64,000 nucleotides of DNA from positions 63,683 through 127,682 of the forward strand of contig NZ_LMNS01000023.1 in the NCBI RefSeq assembly GCF_001423405.1. Reading direction: 5' to 3'. The notes under the pieces were generated by a model that did no database searches, was not told the DNA's origin, and saw only the letters and a program-made list of their open reading frames with translations. A program made the translations under genes and the position numbers. This DNA is from Methylobacterium sp. Leaf123 (GTDB lineage Bacteria; Pseudomonadota; Alphaproteobacteria; Rhizobiales; Beijerinckiaceae). This document shows positions 28,239 through 37,363 of the stretch, one piece after another (within the stretch, counting starts at the first letter, position 1; the number at the start of each line of letters is the position of its first letter).

Positions 28239-30359
28239 ATGCTTCGTCTTGTCCTCGCCCTCCTCCTGACGCTTGCCGCCCCCGGCCTTGCCGGCGCGCA
28301 GGGGGCGATGACGGCGGTGAAGGCCAAGGATCTCGTGCGCGCGCGCCTCGTCGCCGAGAGCGAGGCGCTGGTGCCCGGCCGCACGGTGACGCTCGGCCTG
28401 CACATGGCGATGAAGCCGGGCTGGCACGTCTACTGGCGCAATCCCGGCGATTCCGGCCTGCCGCCGGAGATAGCGTGGCGCCTGCCCGAGGGCTTCACGG
28501 TCGGCCCGGTGCAATGGCCGGTGCCGGAGCGCATCCCGGTCCAGACCCTGATGAATTTCGGCTACGAGGGCACCGTCACTCTGCTGGTGCCGCTCGCCGT
28601 GCCCGAGAGCGCCAAACCCGGCGAGACGGTGCCGCTCGCCGGCACGCTCTCCTACCTCGTCTGCGAGGAAATCTGCATTCCGGGCTCGACGGAGCTGAGC
28701 CTCGACCTGCCGGTGGCGGCCGCCGCGGAGCCGGCCTCGGGGCAGGCCGCTCTGTTCGCCCGTGCCCGCGCCGCCCTGCCCGAGGCCGCGCCCGGCCCCG
28801 TCCGCACCAGCCGCGAGGGGGATCGGCTGGTGCTGCATCTCGACCGAACGGACCTCGCGGGCGTGACCGGTGCCGCCTTCTTCCCCTATGCCGAGGGCGC
28901 CCTCGACAACGCCGCGCCGCAGGATCTCGCCGTCGATGCCACCGGCCTGCGCCTCACCCTGACGCCGGGCGATGCGAAGGCGGCACCCGAAGCACTCGCC
29001 GGCGTGCTCGCCCTCACCGAGGACGGCGCGCGCCGAGCCTACGCGCTCGGGCCCGAACCCACCCCCGCACCGACGACCGCGGCCGCCGTTCCGGCCGCGC
29101 CCGAGGCGCCGCCCGCACCGGAGGAGGAGAGCCTGACGCTGTGGAGCGCCGCCGGACTGGCGCTCATCGGCGGGCTCCTGCTCAACCTGATGCCCTGCGT
29201 CTTCCCCGTCCTCTCGATCAAGGTCTTGAGCCTCGTGCGGCAGGCGGGCGAATCCGCCACCCGCGTGCGGCTGCACGGGCTCGCCTACACGGCGGGCGTA
29301 CTCGCGAGCTTCCTCGGCCTCGCCGGGCTCCTGATCGCGCTGAAGGCCGGCGGCGCCGGGATCGGCTGGGGCTTCCAGCTCCAATCGCCGGTGGTGGTGG
29401 CGCTTCTCGCCTACGGCTTGTTCGCCATGGGCCTGAGCCTGTCGGGCGCGGTGCATCTCGGCGGCGGCATCGTCGGGCTCGGCGACGGCCTGACCCGGCG
29501 GGCGGGCTACCAGGGCTCGTTCTTCACCGGCGTGCTGGCGACGCTCGTCGCGACACCCTGCACCGCGCCGTTCATGGGTGCGGCGGTGGGCTTTGCGCTG
29601 ACGCAGTCGCCGCTCGCCGCGCTCACCGTGTTCGCGAGCCTCGGCCTCGGGCTCGCCCTGCCGTTCCTCGGGCTGACGCTGGTTCCGCAGGCGCTGCGCC
29701 TGCTGCCGCGGCCGGGCGCCTGGATGGACGTGCTGAAGGGCGCGCTCGCCTTTCCCGTCTACGCCACGGTGGCGTGGCTGGTCTGGGTGCTGGCGCAGCA
29801 GGTCGGGCCCAACGGGCTGCTCGCGGGGCTGACCGGTCTCGTGCTCGTGGCGCTCGCGGCCTGGGCCTGGGAGCGGGCGCGCGGGGCGGGCCGGCTCGGC
29901 ACCGGCTTCGGCCGGGTGGCGGCGCTCGCGGCGCTCGCGGCGGCTTTCGGCCTCGTCGCCATCCTCGACGGCGACCGCGCCACGGCGCGCACCGCCCTGG
30001 CGCAGGGCGAGGAGGCGTTCACGCAGGCCCGCCTCGACGCGCTGAGGAGCGAGGGCCGCACGGTGTTCGTGGATATGACGGCGGCGTGGTGCATCACCTG
30101 CCAAGTGAACGAGCGCACGGTGCTGGCCCGCGAGGGCGTGCAGGCGGCGTTCCGGGCGGGCCAAGTCGTGTACCTGAAGGGCGATTGGACCAACCAGAAC
30201 CCGGAGATCACCCGCCTGCTTGAGCGCCACGGCCGCAGCGGCGTGCCGCTCTACCTCGTCTATCACGGCCAGGGCGCCGCGCAGGTGCTGCCGCAGATCC
30301 TCACCGAGGGGATCGTGCTGGCGGCCATCGGGCAGAAGGACGTCGCGGCGGCTCAGTAG
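28239..30359 (+). CDS. Thiol:disulfide interchange protein, DsbD/ScsB type
   Basis: 706 residues, inner-membrane electron carrier from cytosolic thioredoxin to the periplasm. Signal peptide (LVLALLLTLAAPGLAGAQ), then an N-terminal beta domain with CEEICIPG (the DsbC-like alpha domain of ScsB), an Ala/Pro linker (about 265-300), a membrane domain of eight helices with redox Cys in LLNLMPCVFPVLSIKVLS (about 321) and VATPCTAPFMGAA (about 440), and a C-terminal thioredoxin-like domain with WCITC. The Cys of the CIP motif plus the long membrane domain resemble ScsB more than enterobacterial DsbD. It converges with wrbA across a repeat-rich gap. Confidence 0.9.
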   Translation: MLRLVLALLLTLAAPGLAGAQGAMTAVKAKDLVRARLVAESEALVPGRTVTLGLHMAMKPGWHVYWRNPGDSGLPPEIAWRLPEGFTVGPVQWPVPERIPVQTLMNFGYEGTVTLLVPLAVPESAKPGETVPLAGTLSYLVCEEICIPGSTELSLDLPVAAAAEPASGQAALFARARAALPEAAPGPVRTSREGDRLVLHLDRTDLAGVTGAAFFPYAEGALDNAAPQDLAVDATGLRLTLTPGDAKAAPEALAGVLALTEDGARRAYALGPEPTPAPTTAAAVPAAPEAPPAPEEESLTLWSAAGLALIGGLLLNLMPCVFPVLSIKVLSLVRQAGESATRVRLHGLAYTAGVLASFLGLAGLLIALKAGGAGIGWGFQLQSPVVVALLAYGLFAMGLSLSGAVHLGGGIVGLGDGLTRRAGYQGSFFTGVLATLVATPCTAPFMGAAVGFALTQSPLAALTVFASLGLGLALPFLGLTLVPQALRLLPRPGAWMDVLKGALAFPVYATVAWLVWVLAQQVGPNGLLAGLTGLVLVALAAWAWERARGAGRLGTGFGRVAALAALAAAFGLVAILDGDRATARTALAQGEEAFTQARLDALRSEGRTVFVDMTAAWCITCQVNERTVLAREGVQAAFRAGQVVYLKGDWTNQNPEITRLLERHGRSGVPLYLVYHGQGAAQVLPQILTEGIVLAAIGQKDVAAAQ

Positions 30360-30381
30360 GGCTCCCGACCGGTCCCGTTCA

Positions 30382-30586
30382 TTCCCTCTCCCTGCACGCG
30401 GGGAGAGGGTCGCGACGACCTTGCCGTCGGCGCGACAAGGCGGCAGCCGGGGGTGAGGGGGCTTGGCCGGAGAAGCCTCATCCTGTGCCACCCCCTCACC
30501 CTCGCTGCGGCTTCGCCTCCGCTTCCCGCAGGCACGACGGGGTGCCTGCGAGCCTCTCCCCGCACGCGGGGAGAGGAGAAAACCCA
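30382..30586. repeat. Compound intergenic repeat, CTCTCCCC family (copy 1)
   Basis: Begins and ends in hairpins of the form CCCTCTCCC...GGGAGAGGG, with a middle of GGTGAGGGGGCTTGGCCGGAGAAG / CCCCTCACCCTCGCTGCGGC and GCCTCCGCTTCCCGCAGGCACGA. It fills the gap between the convergent dsbD and wrbA genes. Related copies are at 34117, 39958 and 55079. Confidence 0.85.
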
Positions 30587-30588
30587 CG

Positions 30589-31188
30589 TCAGCCCGCGAG
30601 CTTGGCCGCAATGCCGGCCACGTGGCGGCCCTGGAAGCGGGCGCCGTCGAGTTCGACCTCGGAGGGCTGGCGCGAGCCATCGCCGTCGGCGATCGTGGTG
30701 GCGCCGTAGGGGGAATTGCCCTTCACCTGCTCGACGCCGTTCTGGCCGGGAAAGCTGTAGGGCAGGCCCACCACCACCATGCCGTGGTGGAACAGCACCG
30801 TGTGGAAGCTCGTCAGCGTGGTCTCCTGGCCACCGTGCTGCGAGGCGGTCGAGGTGAAGGCCGAGCCGACCTTGCCGACCAGCGCGCCCTTGGCCCACAG
30901 GCCGCCGGTCTGGTCGATGAACTGCTTCATCTGCGAGGCCATGTTGCCGTAGCGGGTCGGCGTGCCGAAGATGATCGCGTCGTAATCGGCCAGTTCCTCG
31001 ACGGTGGCGATCGGCGCATCTTGATCGAGCTTGTAGTGGAACTGCTTGGCCACCTCTTCCGGCACCAGTTCCGGCACGCGCTTGAGCGCGACCTCGGCCC
31101 CGGCCTCGCGGGCGCCCTCGGCCACCGCCTTGGCCATCTTCTCCACATGGCCCCACGACGAGTAGTAGAGCACCAGAACCTTTGCCAT
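30589..31188 (-). CDS. wrbA: NAD(P)H:quinone oxidoreductase, WrbA family
   Basis: 199-residue flavodoxin-fold FMN enzyme that reduces quinones by two electrons. The FMN-binding loop [34 protein letters not shown] (WrbA type IV signature), [17 protein letters not shown] and the C-terminal [17 protein letters not shown] are all conserved. It starts at ATG 31188 and is divergent from a LysR regulator, which probably controls it through the shared region 31189-31384. Confidence 0.95.
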   Translation of the reverse strand: MAKVLVLYYSSWGHVEKMAKAVAEGAREAGAEVALKRVPELVPEEVAKQFHYKLDQDAPIATVEELADYDAIIFGTPTRYGNMASQMKQFIDQTGGLWAKGALVGKVGSAFTSTASQHGGQETTLTSFHTVLFHHGMVVVGLPYSFPGQNGVEQVKGNSPYGATTIADGDGSRQPSEVELDGARFQGRHVAGIAAKLAG

Positions 31189-31314
31189 CGTCGTCCATCT
31201 CCTGTTCGCGGGCCCGGCGCCTCGCCCCGGAAGGGGCGTCCGCCCTGGGGCGGAGGCGATGCGCTCGAATCGGCCCGAGCGTCGAATGCGCCACTCCTAT
31301 GAAGGTTCGCGCCG

Positions 31315-31361
31315 TTTGCAGAAATGCCCTGATATGCAAGACCATCCTTGCAGAACTGCAA
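31315..31361. promoter_or_regulatory. Candidate LysR operator between wrbA and lysR
   Basis: 31348-31361 is the perfect inverted repeat TTGCAGAACTGCAA. A related half-site TTTGCAGAAATG lies at 31315-31326 and a TATGCAAG at 31333-31340. LysR regulators usually bind such spaced imperfect dyads in the divergent region next to their own gene. The palindrome is certain; the assignment is inference. Confidence 0.5.
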
Positions 31362-31384
31362 GCAACGGATGAGGGGAGGGCGCG

Positions 31385-32329
31385 GTGCCGGTGGCCTGGG
31401 ACGAATTCCGCCTCGTGCAGGCCATCGCCGAACGCGGCGCGCTGGCCCCGGCCGCGTCGCATCTCGGCATCAACCCCTCCACCGCCTTCCGCCGGCTCGC
31501 GGCGGTCGAGGCGGAACTCGGCGCGCGCCTGTTCGAGCGCCACCGCTCCGGCTACGTGGCGACGCCGGCGGGCGAGGCGATGGCCGCCGCCGCCGCGCGG
31601 ATGGAGGAGGAGGTCGCCCGCTTCGACCGGGAGGTGGCCGACCGGGCGCATACGCCCTCGGGGCTCCTGCGCGTCACCGCCGCCGCGACCCTGGTCACCG
31701 ATCTCCTGATGCCGATGCTCGGCCGGTTCCGGGCGCGCTATCCCAAGGTCCAGATCGAACTCGTGACCTCCGAGGAGGCGCTGAATTTGTCCCGCCGCGA
31801 TGCGGACGTGGCGTTGCGCGCCACCCACGACCCGCCGCCGAATCTCGTCGGGCGCCGGCTCACCACCATTGCCTGGGCGATCTACGGGCTGGCGCGCCAA
31901 GAGGGAGACGGCGGCGTGGATAGCGGCGAGGCCGATTGGGTCAGCCCGAGCGAGGCAGTGGCCGGCGGGCTCTTCGCGCGCTTCGTCGCCGCCCGCGCCG
32001 GGCCGGAGCGGATCGCGCTACGCCTCAACACGGTACAGGGTCTGTGCGAGGCGATCGTCGAGGGCGTCGGCATCGGGCCGCTGCCCTGCTACCGAGGCGA
32101 CCGGCTCGCCGCCCTGCGCCGTCTCTCCGGACCGGAGCCGGAGCTGGCCGGTTCGCTCTGGCTCCTGACCCATCCGGACCTGCGCCACGCGGCGCGGGTG
32201 CGGGCCTTCATGGACCATGTCGCCGGCGAGGTCGGGCCGCTGCGCCCGGCCCTGGAAGGGCGCCAGGGGGAGGATCCAAGCAGCCGGGCGTCCGCTCGGC
32301 GCGAAGCTGTGCCAGGAACGCAGTCCTGA
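31385..32329 (+). CDS. LysR-family transcriptional regulator
   Basis: 314 residues. N-terminal winged helix-turn-helix (FRLVQAIAERGALAPAASHLGINPSTAFRRLAAVEAELGARLFERHR), then a LysR substrate-binding domain with LRVTAAATLVTDLLMPMLGRF. It starts at GTG 31385. The helix-turn-helix sits at residues 20-40 as expected. Because it is divergent from wrbA, it most likely regulates wrbA and itself. The inducer is unknown. Confidence 0.88.
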   Translation: MPVAWDEFRLVQAIAERGALAPAASHLGINPSTAFRRLAAVEAELGARLFERHRSGYVATPAGEAMAAAAARMEEEVARFDREVADRAHTPSGLLRVTAAATLVTDLLMPMLGRFRARYPKVQIELVTSEEALNLSRRDADVALRATHDPPPNLVGRRLTTIAWAIYGLARQEGDGGVDSGEADWVSPSEAVAGGLFARFVAARAGPERIALRLNTVQGLCEAIVEGVGIGPLPCYRGDRLAALRRLSGPEPELAGSLWLLTHPDLRHAARVRAFMDHVAGEVGPLRPALEGRQGEDPSSRASARREAVPGTQS

Positions 32330-32402
32330 AAAGCCCGCTCCGCGCGGCGCCCGTCGCGTCGCGGAGCCCCGACGCGGTGTCGCGCGAGGGCGCTCAACGC
32401 AA

Positions 32403-32432
32403 TTGCGCAACGGCCGGTCCCGCCTGTATAAG
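32403..32432 (+). promoter_or_regulatory. Candidate sigma-70-type promoter of trcR
   Basis: A -35-like TTGCGC (32403-32408) and a -10-like TATAAG (32427-32432) are separated by 18 bases, about 130 bp before the gene. This is the clearest promoter-like pair in the 231-bp gap after lysR. Confidence 0.4.
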
Positions 32433-32560
32433 AGGCGATCCCCTCATTCATCGCGACATGGGATCCTTCGAGCCTGACCAGGCCGGAGGCCGCGGGGAAG
32501 CCATTCCGGCATCCCGCCCGTTTCCCTGCCGCGCACTCTGACCGTCTGGAGCTTTGTCCG

Positions 32561-33259
32561 ATGTCCCAAGGTCCGCTGATGCCCAAGGCGACCGCCGTGT
32601 GGCTCGTCGAGAACACCTCGCTCGCCTTCGAGCAGATCGCCGATTTCTGCAAGCTGCACCCGCTCGAGGTGAAGGGCATCGCCGACGGTGAAGTCGCCGC
32701 CGGCATCAAGGGCCTCGACCCGATCACCACCGGCCAGCTCACCCGCGACGAGATCGAGAAGGCACAGAAGGCGCCCCATTACCGGCTCAAGGTCGCGGTC
32801 TCGAAGGTGAAGCTGCCCGAGGTCAAGCGCACCACCAAGGGCCCGCGCTACACGCCCCTGTCGCGCCGCCAGGATCGGCCGAACGCGATTCTCTGGCTGA
32901 TCCGTAACCACCCGGAGCTGAAGGACGCGCAGGTCATCCGGCTGGTGGGCACCACCAAGGCGACGATCCAGCAGATCCGCGAGCGGACCCACTGGAACTC
33001 GGCCTCGCTCCAGCCGATGGACCCGGTGACGCTCGGCCTGTGCTCGCAGATCGACCTCGACTTCGAGGTGCAGCGCGCCGCCAAGGACCGCCCCGCCGTG
33101 CTGCCGACCGATGGCGGCGCTAAGCTGCTGCCGACCGAGGTTTCGACCGCCCCGGCCGCCGCCGAGCGGGAGGAAGAGGAAGAGGATCTCAACGCCGATG
33201 CGGTCTTCGCCAAGCTCAAGGGCATGAGCCGCATCGACGAGGACGACGACGAGGCGTAA
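32561..33259 (+). CDS. trcR: Cell-cycle transcriptional regulator TrcR (DUF1013)
   Basis: 232 residues, highly conserved alphaproteobacterial protein (DUF1013/TrcR). The N-terminal part (MPKATAVWLVENTSLAFEQI, CKLHPLEVKGIADGEVA) and the central PRYTPLSRRQDRPNAILWLI...VIRLVGTTKATIQQIRERTHWN are the family hallmarks, with two helix-turn-helix-like segments. The C-terminus is acidic and variable (EREEEEEDLNADAVFAKL...IDEDDDEA). It is thought to act in cell-cycle gene control, but the biochemistry of this member is inferred from the family name. Confidence 0.93.
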   Translation: MSQGPLMPKATAVWLVENTSLAFEQIADFCKLHPLEVKGIADGEVAAGIKGLDPITTGQLTRDEIEKAQKAPHYRLKVAVSKVKLPEVKRTTKGPRYTPLSRRQDRPNAILWLIRNHPELKDAQVIRLVGTTKATIQQIRERTHWNSASLQPMDPVTLGLCSQIDLDFEVQRAAKDRPAVLPTDGGAKLLPTEVSTAPAAAEREEEEEDLNADAVFAKLKGMSRIDEDDDEA

Positions 33260-33275
33260 TCGTTTCGCTCGACGG

Positions 33276-33380
33276 TTAGAGCATCGTCCCGAAAGGTGGT
33301 TGCCGGCTTTCGGAAAAGTCGATGCAAAAGCAAGAATCTAGAGCACCGTCCTGGATCAGGTATCCAGGGCGTTGCTCTAG
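33276..33380 (-). repeat. Rhizobiales-type intergenic repeat (copy 1, minus orientation)
   Basis: Read on the minus strand: TAGAGCAACGC, a hairpin CCTGGAT...ATCCAGG, GCTCTAGATTCTTGCTTTTGC, then TCCGAAAGCCGG, CACCTTTCGGGACGATGCTCTAA. The same order occurs at 52714-52816 and, in part, at 8034-8092 and 58974-59030. It begins 16 bp after the trcR stop. Confidence 0.8.
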
Positions 33381-33499
33381 GCGCCTGCGTCACGCGCGCA
33401 GGGCCATCCGTGAAAGAAACTTCTCGCCCGCTCGCGCCAGATGCGGAATAATGCCAGCCGGTCGCTCCCACGGAGCGGCGGCAGGCGCGAGGACGTGGC

Positions 33500-34072
33500 A
33501 TGATCCACGGTGGCGTGACCGAGAGCGGCTCTCACCCGAGTGGCTCGAACCCTGGCGGCTTGATCGAGGCCGGCGTGACCGCCGACCCTTCGGTCATGGA
33601 GGAGCGGCCGCCCGCGGCTCCAACGGCCGAGCCGGTGACGCTCGCCGAATCCCTGATGAGCGAAGCGGGCTGGGGGCCGGAGAATTTCGGCGCCGAGGGG
33701 GCGAACCCGCCCTACCTGCGCATCGGCGGCAAGCTGTGGGTGACGCTCACCGAGTTCGAACCCTGCTTCGCCTCGTTTCGCCGCGACCGCGGTCCGTTCC
33801 GCTCGAAGGTCGCGATCGCCAGCCACCTCGCCAAGTACGACGCGATCATGGTCGATCCGTTGGCCTTCGAGGAGTGCTTCGGCCCCGGCGAGGGCAATCA
33901 GACGGTGTTCCCGTTCGGGGCCTGGCTGGAGATCCGCCGCGTCGGCTTCGGCGGGCTGGAATTGTGGGGCAAGCGCCAGGGCGCCGTGACCCTCCCGCTC
34001 GATGCGCTGGCGGTGGCCTCGGCGATCTGGCTGCGGCCAAAAGGTTCGACGTCGCGCTCCGGGCCGACGTGA
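33500..34072 (+). CDS. Hypothetical protein
   Basis: 190 residues, not recognised. The first 50 are Gly/Ser/Pro-rich and probably disordered; the core (LAESLMSEAGWGPENFG, PPYLRIGGKLWVTLTEFEPCFASFRRDRGPFRSKV, FPFGAWLEIRRVGFGGLELW) looks folded, mixed alpha/beta, and soluble. GCGAGGACG precedes ATG 33500. It is flanked by intergenic repeats on both sides, so it is monocistronic. No function is suggested. Confidence 0.65.
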   Translation: MIHGGVTESGSHPSGSNPGGLIEAGVTADPSVMEERPPAAPTAEPVTLAESLMSEAGWGPENFGAEGANPPYLRIGGKLWVTLTEFEPCFASFRRDRGPFRSKVAIASHLAKYDAIMVDPLAFEECFGPGEGNQTVFPFGAWLEIRRVGFGGLELWGKRQGAVTLPLDALAVASAIWLRPKGSTSRSGPT

Positions 34073-34116
34073 GATTCTTTTGCGATTGACGTCGATCGGC
34101 TCATAAACCGCCGCGC

Positions 34117-34310
34117 TCCCCCTCTCCCCACAGGCGGGGAGAGGCCTGTCGGCACCTTGTCGTGCGGACAGGAAGCGGAGGCGCAGCCGGAGCGGGGGGG
34201 CGGCTCAGGATGAGGCTTCTCCGGCCAAGCCCCCTCACCTTCGGCTGCCGCCTCGCTTCATGCCCCAACGAGGGGGCATGAAGCCCTCTCCCCGCGTGCG
34301 GGGAGAGGGG
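34117..34310. repeat. Compound intergenic repeat, CTCTCCCC family (copy 2)
   Basis: Starts with a CCCCTCTCCCC hairpin and ends with CCCTCTCCCCGCGTGCGGGGAGAGGGG. The middle contains GGAAGCGGAGGCGCAGCCGGAGCG, CCCCCTCACCTTCGGC and the palindrome ATGCCCC...GGGGCAT. It lies between the convergent hypothetical and MFS genes. Confidence 0.85.
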
Positions 34311-34345
34311 ATGCGCAGCAAGCGGGATCGACCGCCTTTATCCCC

Positions 34346-35824
34346 TCAGGCCGAAGCCAGCGGCTTCGACACGTCCTCTAGGGACTTGCCCTCGGCCGCC
34401 GTGCCCCAGATCCAGCCGACGATGGCGGCCACCGCCATCAGGAACGCACCGATGAAGTAGCCGACCAGCACGAGGTCGCGCGAACCCGTCTCCACAAGGG
34501 CGCCGAACAGGAGCGGCCCCGAGACGCCGCCGATGCCGGTGCCGATGGCGTAGAAGGCGGCGATCGCCAGTGCCCGGATCTCCAGCGGGAAGGTCTCGGC
34601 CACCGTGAGGTAGGCGGAGCTCGCCGCGGCGGAGGCGAAGAAGAACACGCCCATCCAGGCCGCCGTCTGACCCCAGGGGCCGAGCATGTCGGCGCGGAAG
34701 ACAAGGCCGACCACGACGAGCAGCACCGCCGAGATGCCGTAGGTGAACGCGATCATCGGGCGCCGGCCCACCGTGTCGAACAGCCGGCCGAGCAGCAGCG
34801 GACCGAGGAAGGAGCCGAGCGCGAAGGGCAGGAGATACCAGCCGACATCGCCGCCGGGCACGTTGTAGAAGCGCTCGAGCACCAGCGCGTAGGTGAAGAA
34901 CAGCGCGTTGTAGAAGAAGGCCTGGGCGATCATCAGCGCGAGGCCGACCATGGTCTGGCGCCGGTTCGTGACGAACAGGGCGTTGGCGACCTCCGCGAGC
35001 GGGGTGTGGCTGCGGACCTTGAGCTTGAGGCGGCGCGACGGGTCGGGCGGGGGCAGGGTGATGCCGTCATCGGTGAAGCGCTTCTCGATCCCCGTCACCA
35101 CCCGGTCGGCTTCCGCCGCATAGCCATGGGTGACGAGCCAGCGCGGGCTCTCGGGGATCCAGGTGCGCAGGAGCAGGATGACGAGGCCGATGCCACCACC
35201 GACGAAGAAGGCGATGCGCCAGCCATAGGACGGGTCGATCCATTCGGGGCGCAGGAGCGCGATCGACAGGAACGAGCCGAGCGCGGCGCCGATCCAGAAC
35301 GAGCCGTTGATGACGAGGTCGGTCCAGCCGCGCACGCGGGCCGGGATCAGCTCCTGGATGGTCGAGTTGATCGCGGTGTACTCGCCGCCGATGCCGGCTC
35401 CCGTGAGGAAGCGGAACAGGCAGAAGCTCCAGATATTCCACGACAGGCCCGTGGCCGCCGTCGCCATGAGGTAGAGGGCCAGGGTGATGAAGAACAGCTT
35501 CTTGCGCCCGATCCGGTCGGTGAGCCAGCCGAAGCCGACGGCGCCGACGACCGCGCCGACGAGGTAGGAACTCGCCGCCAAGCCGACATCGAACTCGGTG
35601 AAGGACATCGGCGCCTTGCGCAGGGCCCCGACGAGGGCGCCGGCCAAGGTCACTTCGAGCCCGTCGAGCACCCAGGTGATGCCGAGCGCGACGATGACGA
35701 GGGTGTGGAAGCGGCCGAAGGGCAGGCGGTCGAGCCGGGCGGCGATGTCGGTGTCGACGACAGTGCCGGTGGCGACGCGCTCGGGGGCTGCGGCCCCGGC
35801 CTGACCTTCCGCACGGCTCGTCAT
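34346..35824 (-). CDS. MFS transporter, sugar-porter-like
   Basis: 492 residues and 12 predicted membrane helices. Major facilitator signatures are present: TDRIGRKKLFF after helix 2, RFLTGAGIGGEYTA in helix 4, PESPRWLV after helix 6 and LFDTVGRRPMIAF between helices 8 and 9. The PESPRWLV motif points to the sugar-porter/metabolite:H+ symporter group. ATG 35824 has GGAGGG upstream. No catabolic gene is adjacent, so the substrate is unknown. Confidence 0.88.
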   Translation of the reverse strand: MTSRAEGQAGAAAPERVATGTVVDTDIAARLDRLPFGRFHTLVIVALGITWVLDGLEVTLAGALVGALRKAPMSFTEFDVGLAASSYLVGAVVGAVGFGWLTDRIGRKKLFFITLALYLMATAATGLSWNIWSFCLFRFLTGAGIGGEYTAINSTIQELIPARVRGWTDLVINGSFWIGAALGSFLSIALLRPEWIDPSYGWRIAFFVGGGIGLVILLLRTWIPESPRWLVTHGYAAEADRVVTGIEKRFTDDGITLPPPDPSRRLKLKVRSHTPLAEVANALFVTNRRQTMVGLALMIAQAFFYNALFFTYALVLERFYNVPGGDVGWYLLPFALGSFLGPLLLGRLFDTVGRRPMIAFTYGISAVLLVVVGLVFRADMLGPWGQTAAWMGVFFFASAAASSAYLTVAETFPLEIRALAIAAFYAIGTGIGGVSGPLLFGALVETGSRDLVLVGYFIGAFLMAVAAIVGWIWGTAAEGKSLEDVSKPLASA

Positions 35825-35955
35825 GGACCCTCCGTTTACCCTGACTCGGCAAATCTGTTCGCAAGTCCCACCCGGCGGCGGACCGAGGGCAGGGCATATT
35901 GGCGTTCGGAAACGCCTCAGGTTGCGGAATGTCCCCATTCGCCGGGCCACCCGCC

Positions 35956-36264
35956 ATGACTTTTTTCTCGCACCGTTCCGTCAGATCCCTGCTTCCGCCG
36001 CTCGCCGCCGGGCTGGCCTCCATGGGGGCCGTGCTCGCGGTCTCCACGCTGGCGAGCGCCGGCGGGGCCGAGCGCTGGGCGCTGCGCCCCAAGGTGCCGC
36101 CCGCTCCCGTCGCGTCGGAGCCCGGCCCGATCGAGCCCGCCCCCGTCTTGCGCGGATCCAACGTCTTGCGCGGCTCCAAGGCCATTCCCGTCTCGGAGAT
36201 GCCCGGCGAGCGGCGCACGGTGCGCATCGTCTACCAGGGCTATCTGCCGGCCGAGGCTCGCTGA
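35956..36264 (+). CDS. Small exported hypothetical protein
   Basis: 102 residues from ATG 35956, with a plausible signal peptide (SVRSLLPPLAAGLASMGAVLAVSTLASAGG) and a Pro-rich mature part containing a short repeat (VLRGSNVLRGSK) and the end RRTVRIVYQGYLPAEAR. No known family. The earlier in-frame ATG 35899 would put residues before the signal. It converges with the OppC-like gene with 7 bp between. Confidence 0.55.
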   Translation: MTFFSHRSVRSLLPPLAAGLASMGAVLAVSTLASAGGAERWALRPKVPPAPVASEPGPIEPAPVLRGSNVLRGSKAIPVSEMPGERRTVRIVYQGYLPAEAR

Positions 36265-36271
36265 GGCGGGT

Positions 36272-37363
36272 TCAGCGAGCCTCGGCGGCGGACAGCCGCG
36301 GGTCGAGCGCCTCGCCGAGGCCGTCGCCGAGCCGGTTCAGGGCGACCAGGGTGACGACGAGGAAGCAAGCCGGCGCCGCGAGCATCCACGGCGCGGATTC
36401 CAGCGCGCGGGCGCCTTCCGCGATCAGCACGCCCCAGGAGGTGTCGGGCTCCTGCACGCCGAGGCCGAGGAACGACAGGAAGCTCTCCAGTAGGATCACC
36501 CGCGGCACCAGCAGGGTCGCCGCTGCGATGATCGATCCGAGCGTATTCGGCACGATGTGGCGGACGAGAATCCTACCCGTACCCGCCCCGAGCGCCGAGG
36601 CCGCGCGGATGAAGTCGCGGTCCTTCAGGCTCAGCGTCTGCGTGCGGACGATGCGGGCCATGTCGAGCCACTCGACCGCGGCCACCGCCACCAGCACCAG
36701 CCACAGGCCGGCGCGGAAGAACACCAGCAGCATGATGACGAAGAACACGAAGGGCAGGGCGTAGAGGATGTCGAGCAGGCGCATCATCAGCGCATCGACC
36801 GTGCCCCCGGCCATGCCGGAGACCGCGCCGTAGGCGACGCCGATCAGCAGGGCGGCGAGCGCCGCGGTGAGCCCGATCAGCAGGGAGACCTGCCCCGCCG
36901 CGAGGCAGCGGGTGAGGAGGTCGCGCCCCAGCGCATCGGTGCCGAGGAGGAAATGCAGCGTTCGGATCGGCGCCTCGACCACGAGCCGGCGCCCATCCGC
37001 GGACCGCTCCCGCACCTGAGCCTCGCCGAACAGGCCGGAGCGGGGCAGCAGGCGCAAGGAGCGCGCGTCGATGGGTTTGGGCGCCGTCAGCGTCATCCGC
37101 ACCCGGTCGCCGTCCTGCGTCACGTCTTCCAGCGTCAGCCGCATGCGGAAGGCGAGGCGCGTGAGGGCGGGGCGCACCGCGTCGGGCCGCGGATGGGCGG
37201 CGAGGCTCGGGGCGACCCGGACGAAATCCGGATAGATCCGCTCGGGCGGGTGCCCGGTGAGTTGGGGGCCGACGAGGCAGGCCAGCGCGATCAGCACGAG
37301 GCTCGCCAGGGCGGCAAGCGCGGGGCGGTCGCGGACGAGGCGGCGAACGAGCGCCGGGCTCAT
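36272..37363 (-). CDS. Oligopeptide ABC transporter permease, OppC type
   Basis: 363-residue inner-membrane subunit. One N-terminal helix, a periplasmic stretch of about 100 residues (typical of the OppC group), then five helices with the cytoplasmic EAA-like loop IRAASALGAGTGRILVRHIVPNTLGSI that contacts the ATPase. GTDALGRDLLTRCL is the usual DppC/OppC motif. ATG 37363 overlaps the OppB stop (ATGA). The expected ATPases OppD and OppF are not next to it. Confidence 0.92.
   Translation of the reverse strand: MSPALVRRLVRDRPALAALASLVLIALACLVGPQLTGHPPERIYPDFVRVAPSLAAHPRPDAVRPALTRLAFRMRLTLEDVTQDGDRVRMTLTAPKPIDARSLRLLPRSGLFGEAQVRERSADGRRLVVEAPIRTLHFLLGTDALGRDLLTRCLAAGQVSLLIGLTAALAALLIGVAYGAVSGMAGGTVDALMMRLLDILYALPFVFFVIMLLVFFRAGLWLVLVAVAAVEWLDMARIVRTQTLSLKDRDFIRAASALGAGTGRILVRHIVPNTLGSIIAAATLLVPRVILLESFLSFLGLGVQEPDTSWGVLIAEGARALESAPWMLAAPACFLVVTLVALNRLGDGLGEALDPRLSAAEAR

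Noticed and set aside
28134..30680. An 848-codon minus-strand open frame opposite dsbD
   Set aside because: Antisense of a clear DsbD/ScsB gene; the product is His/Gln/Arg-rich without motifs.
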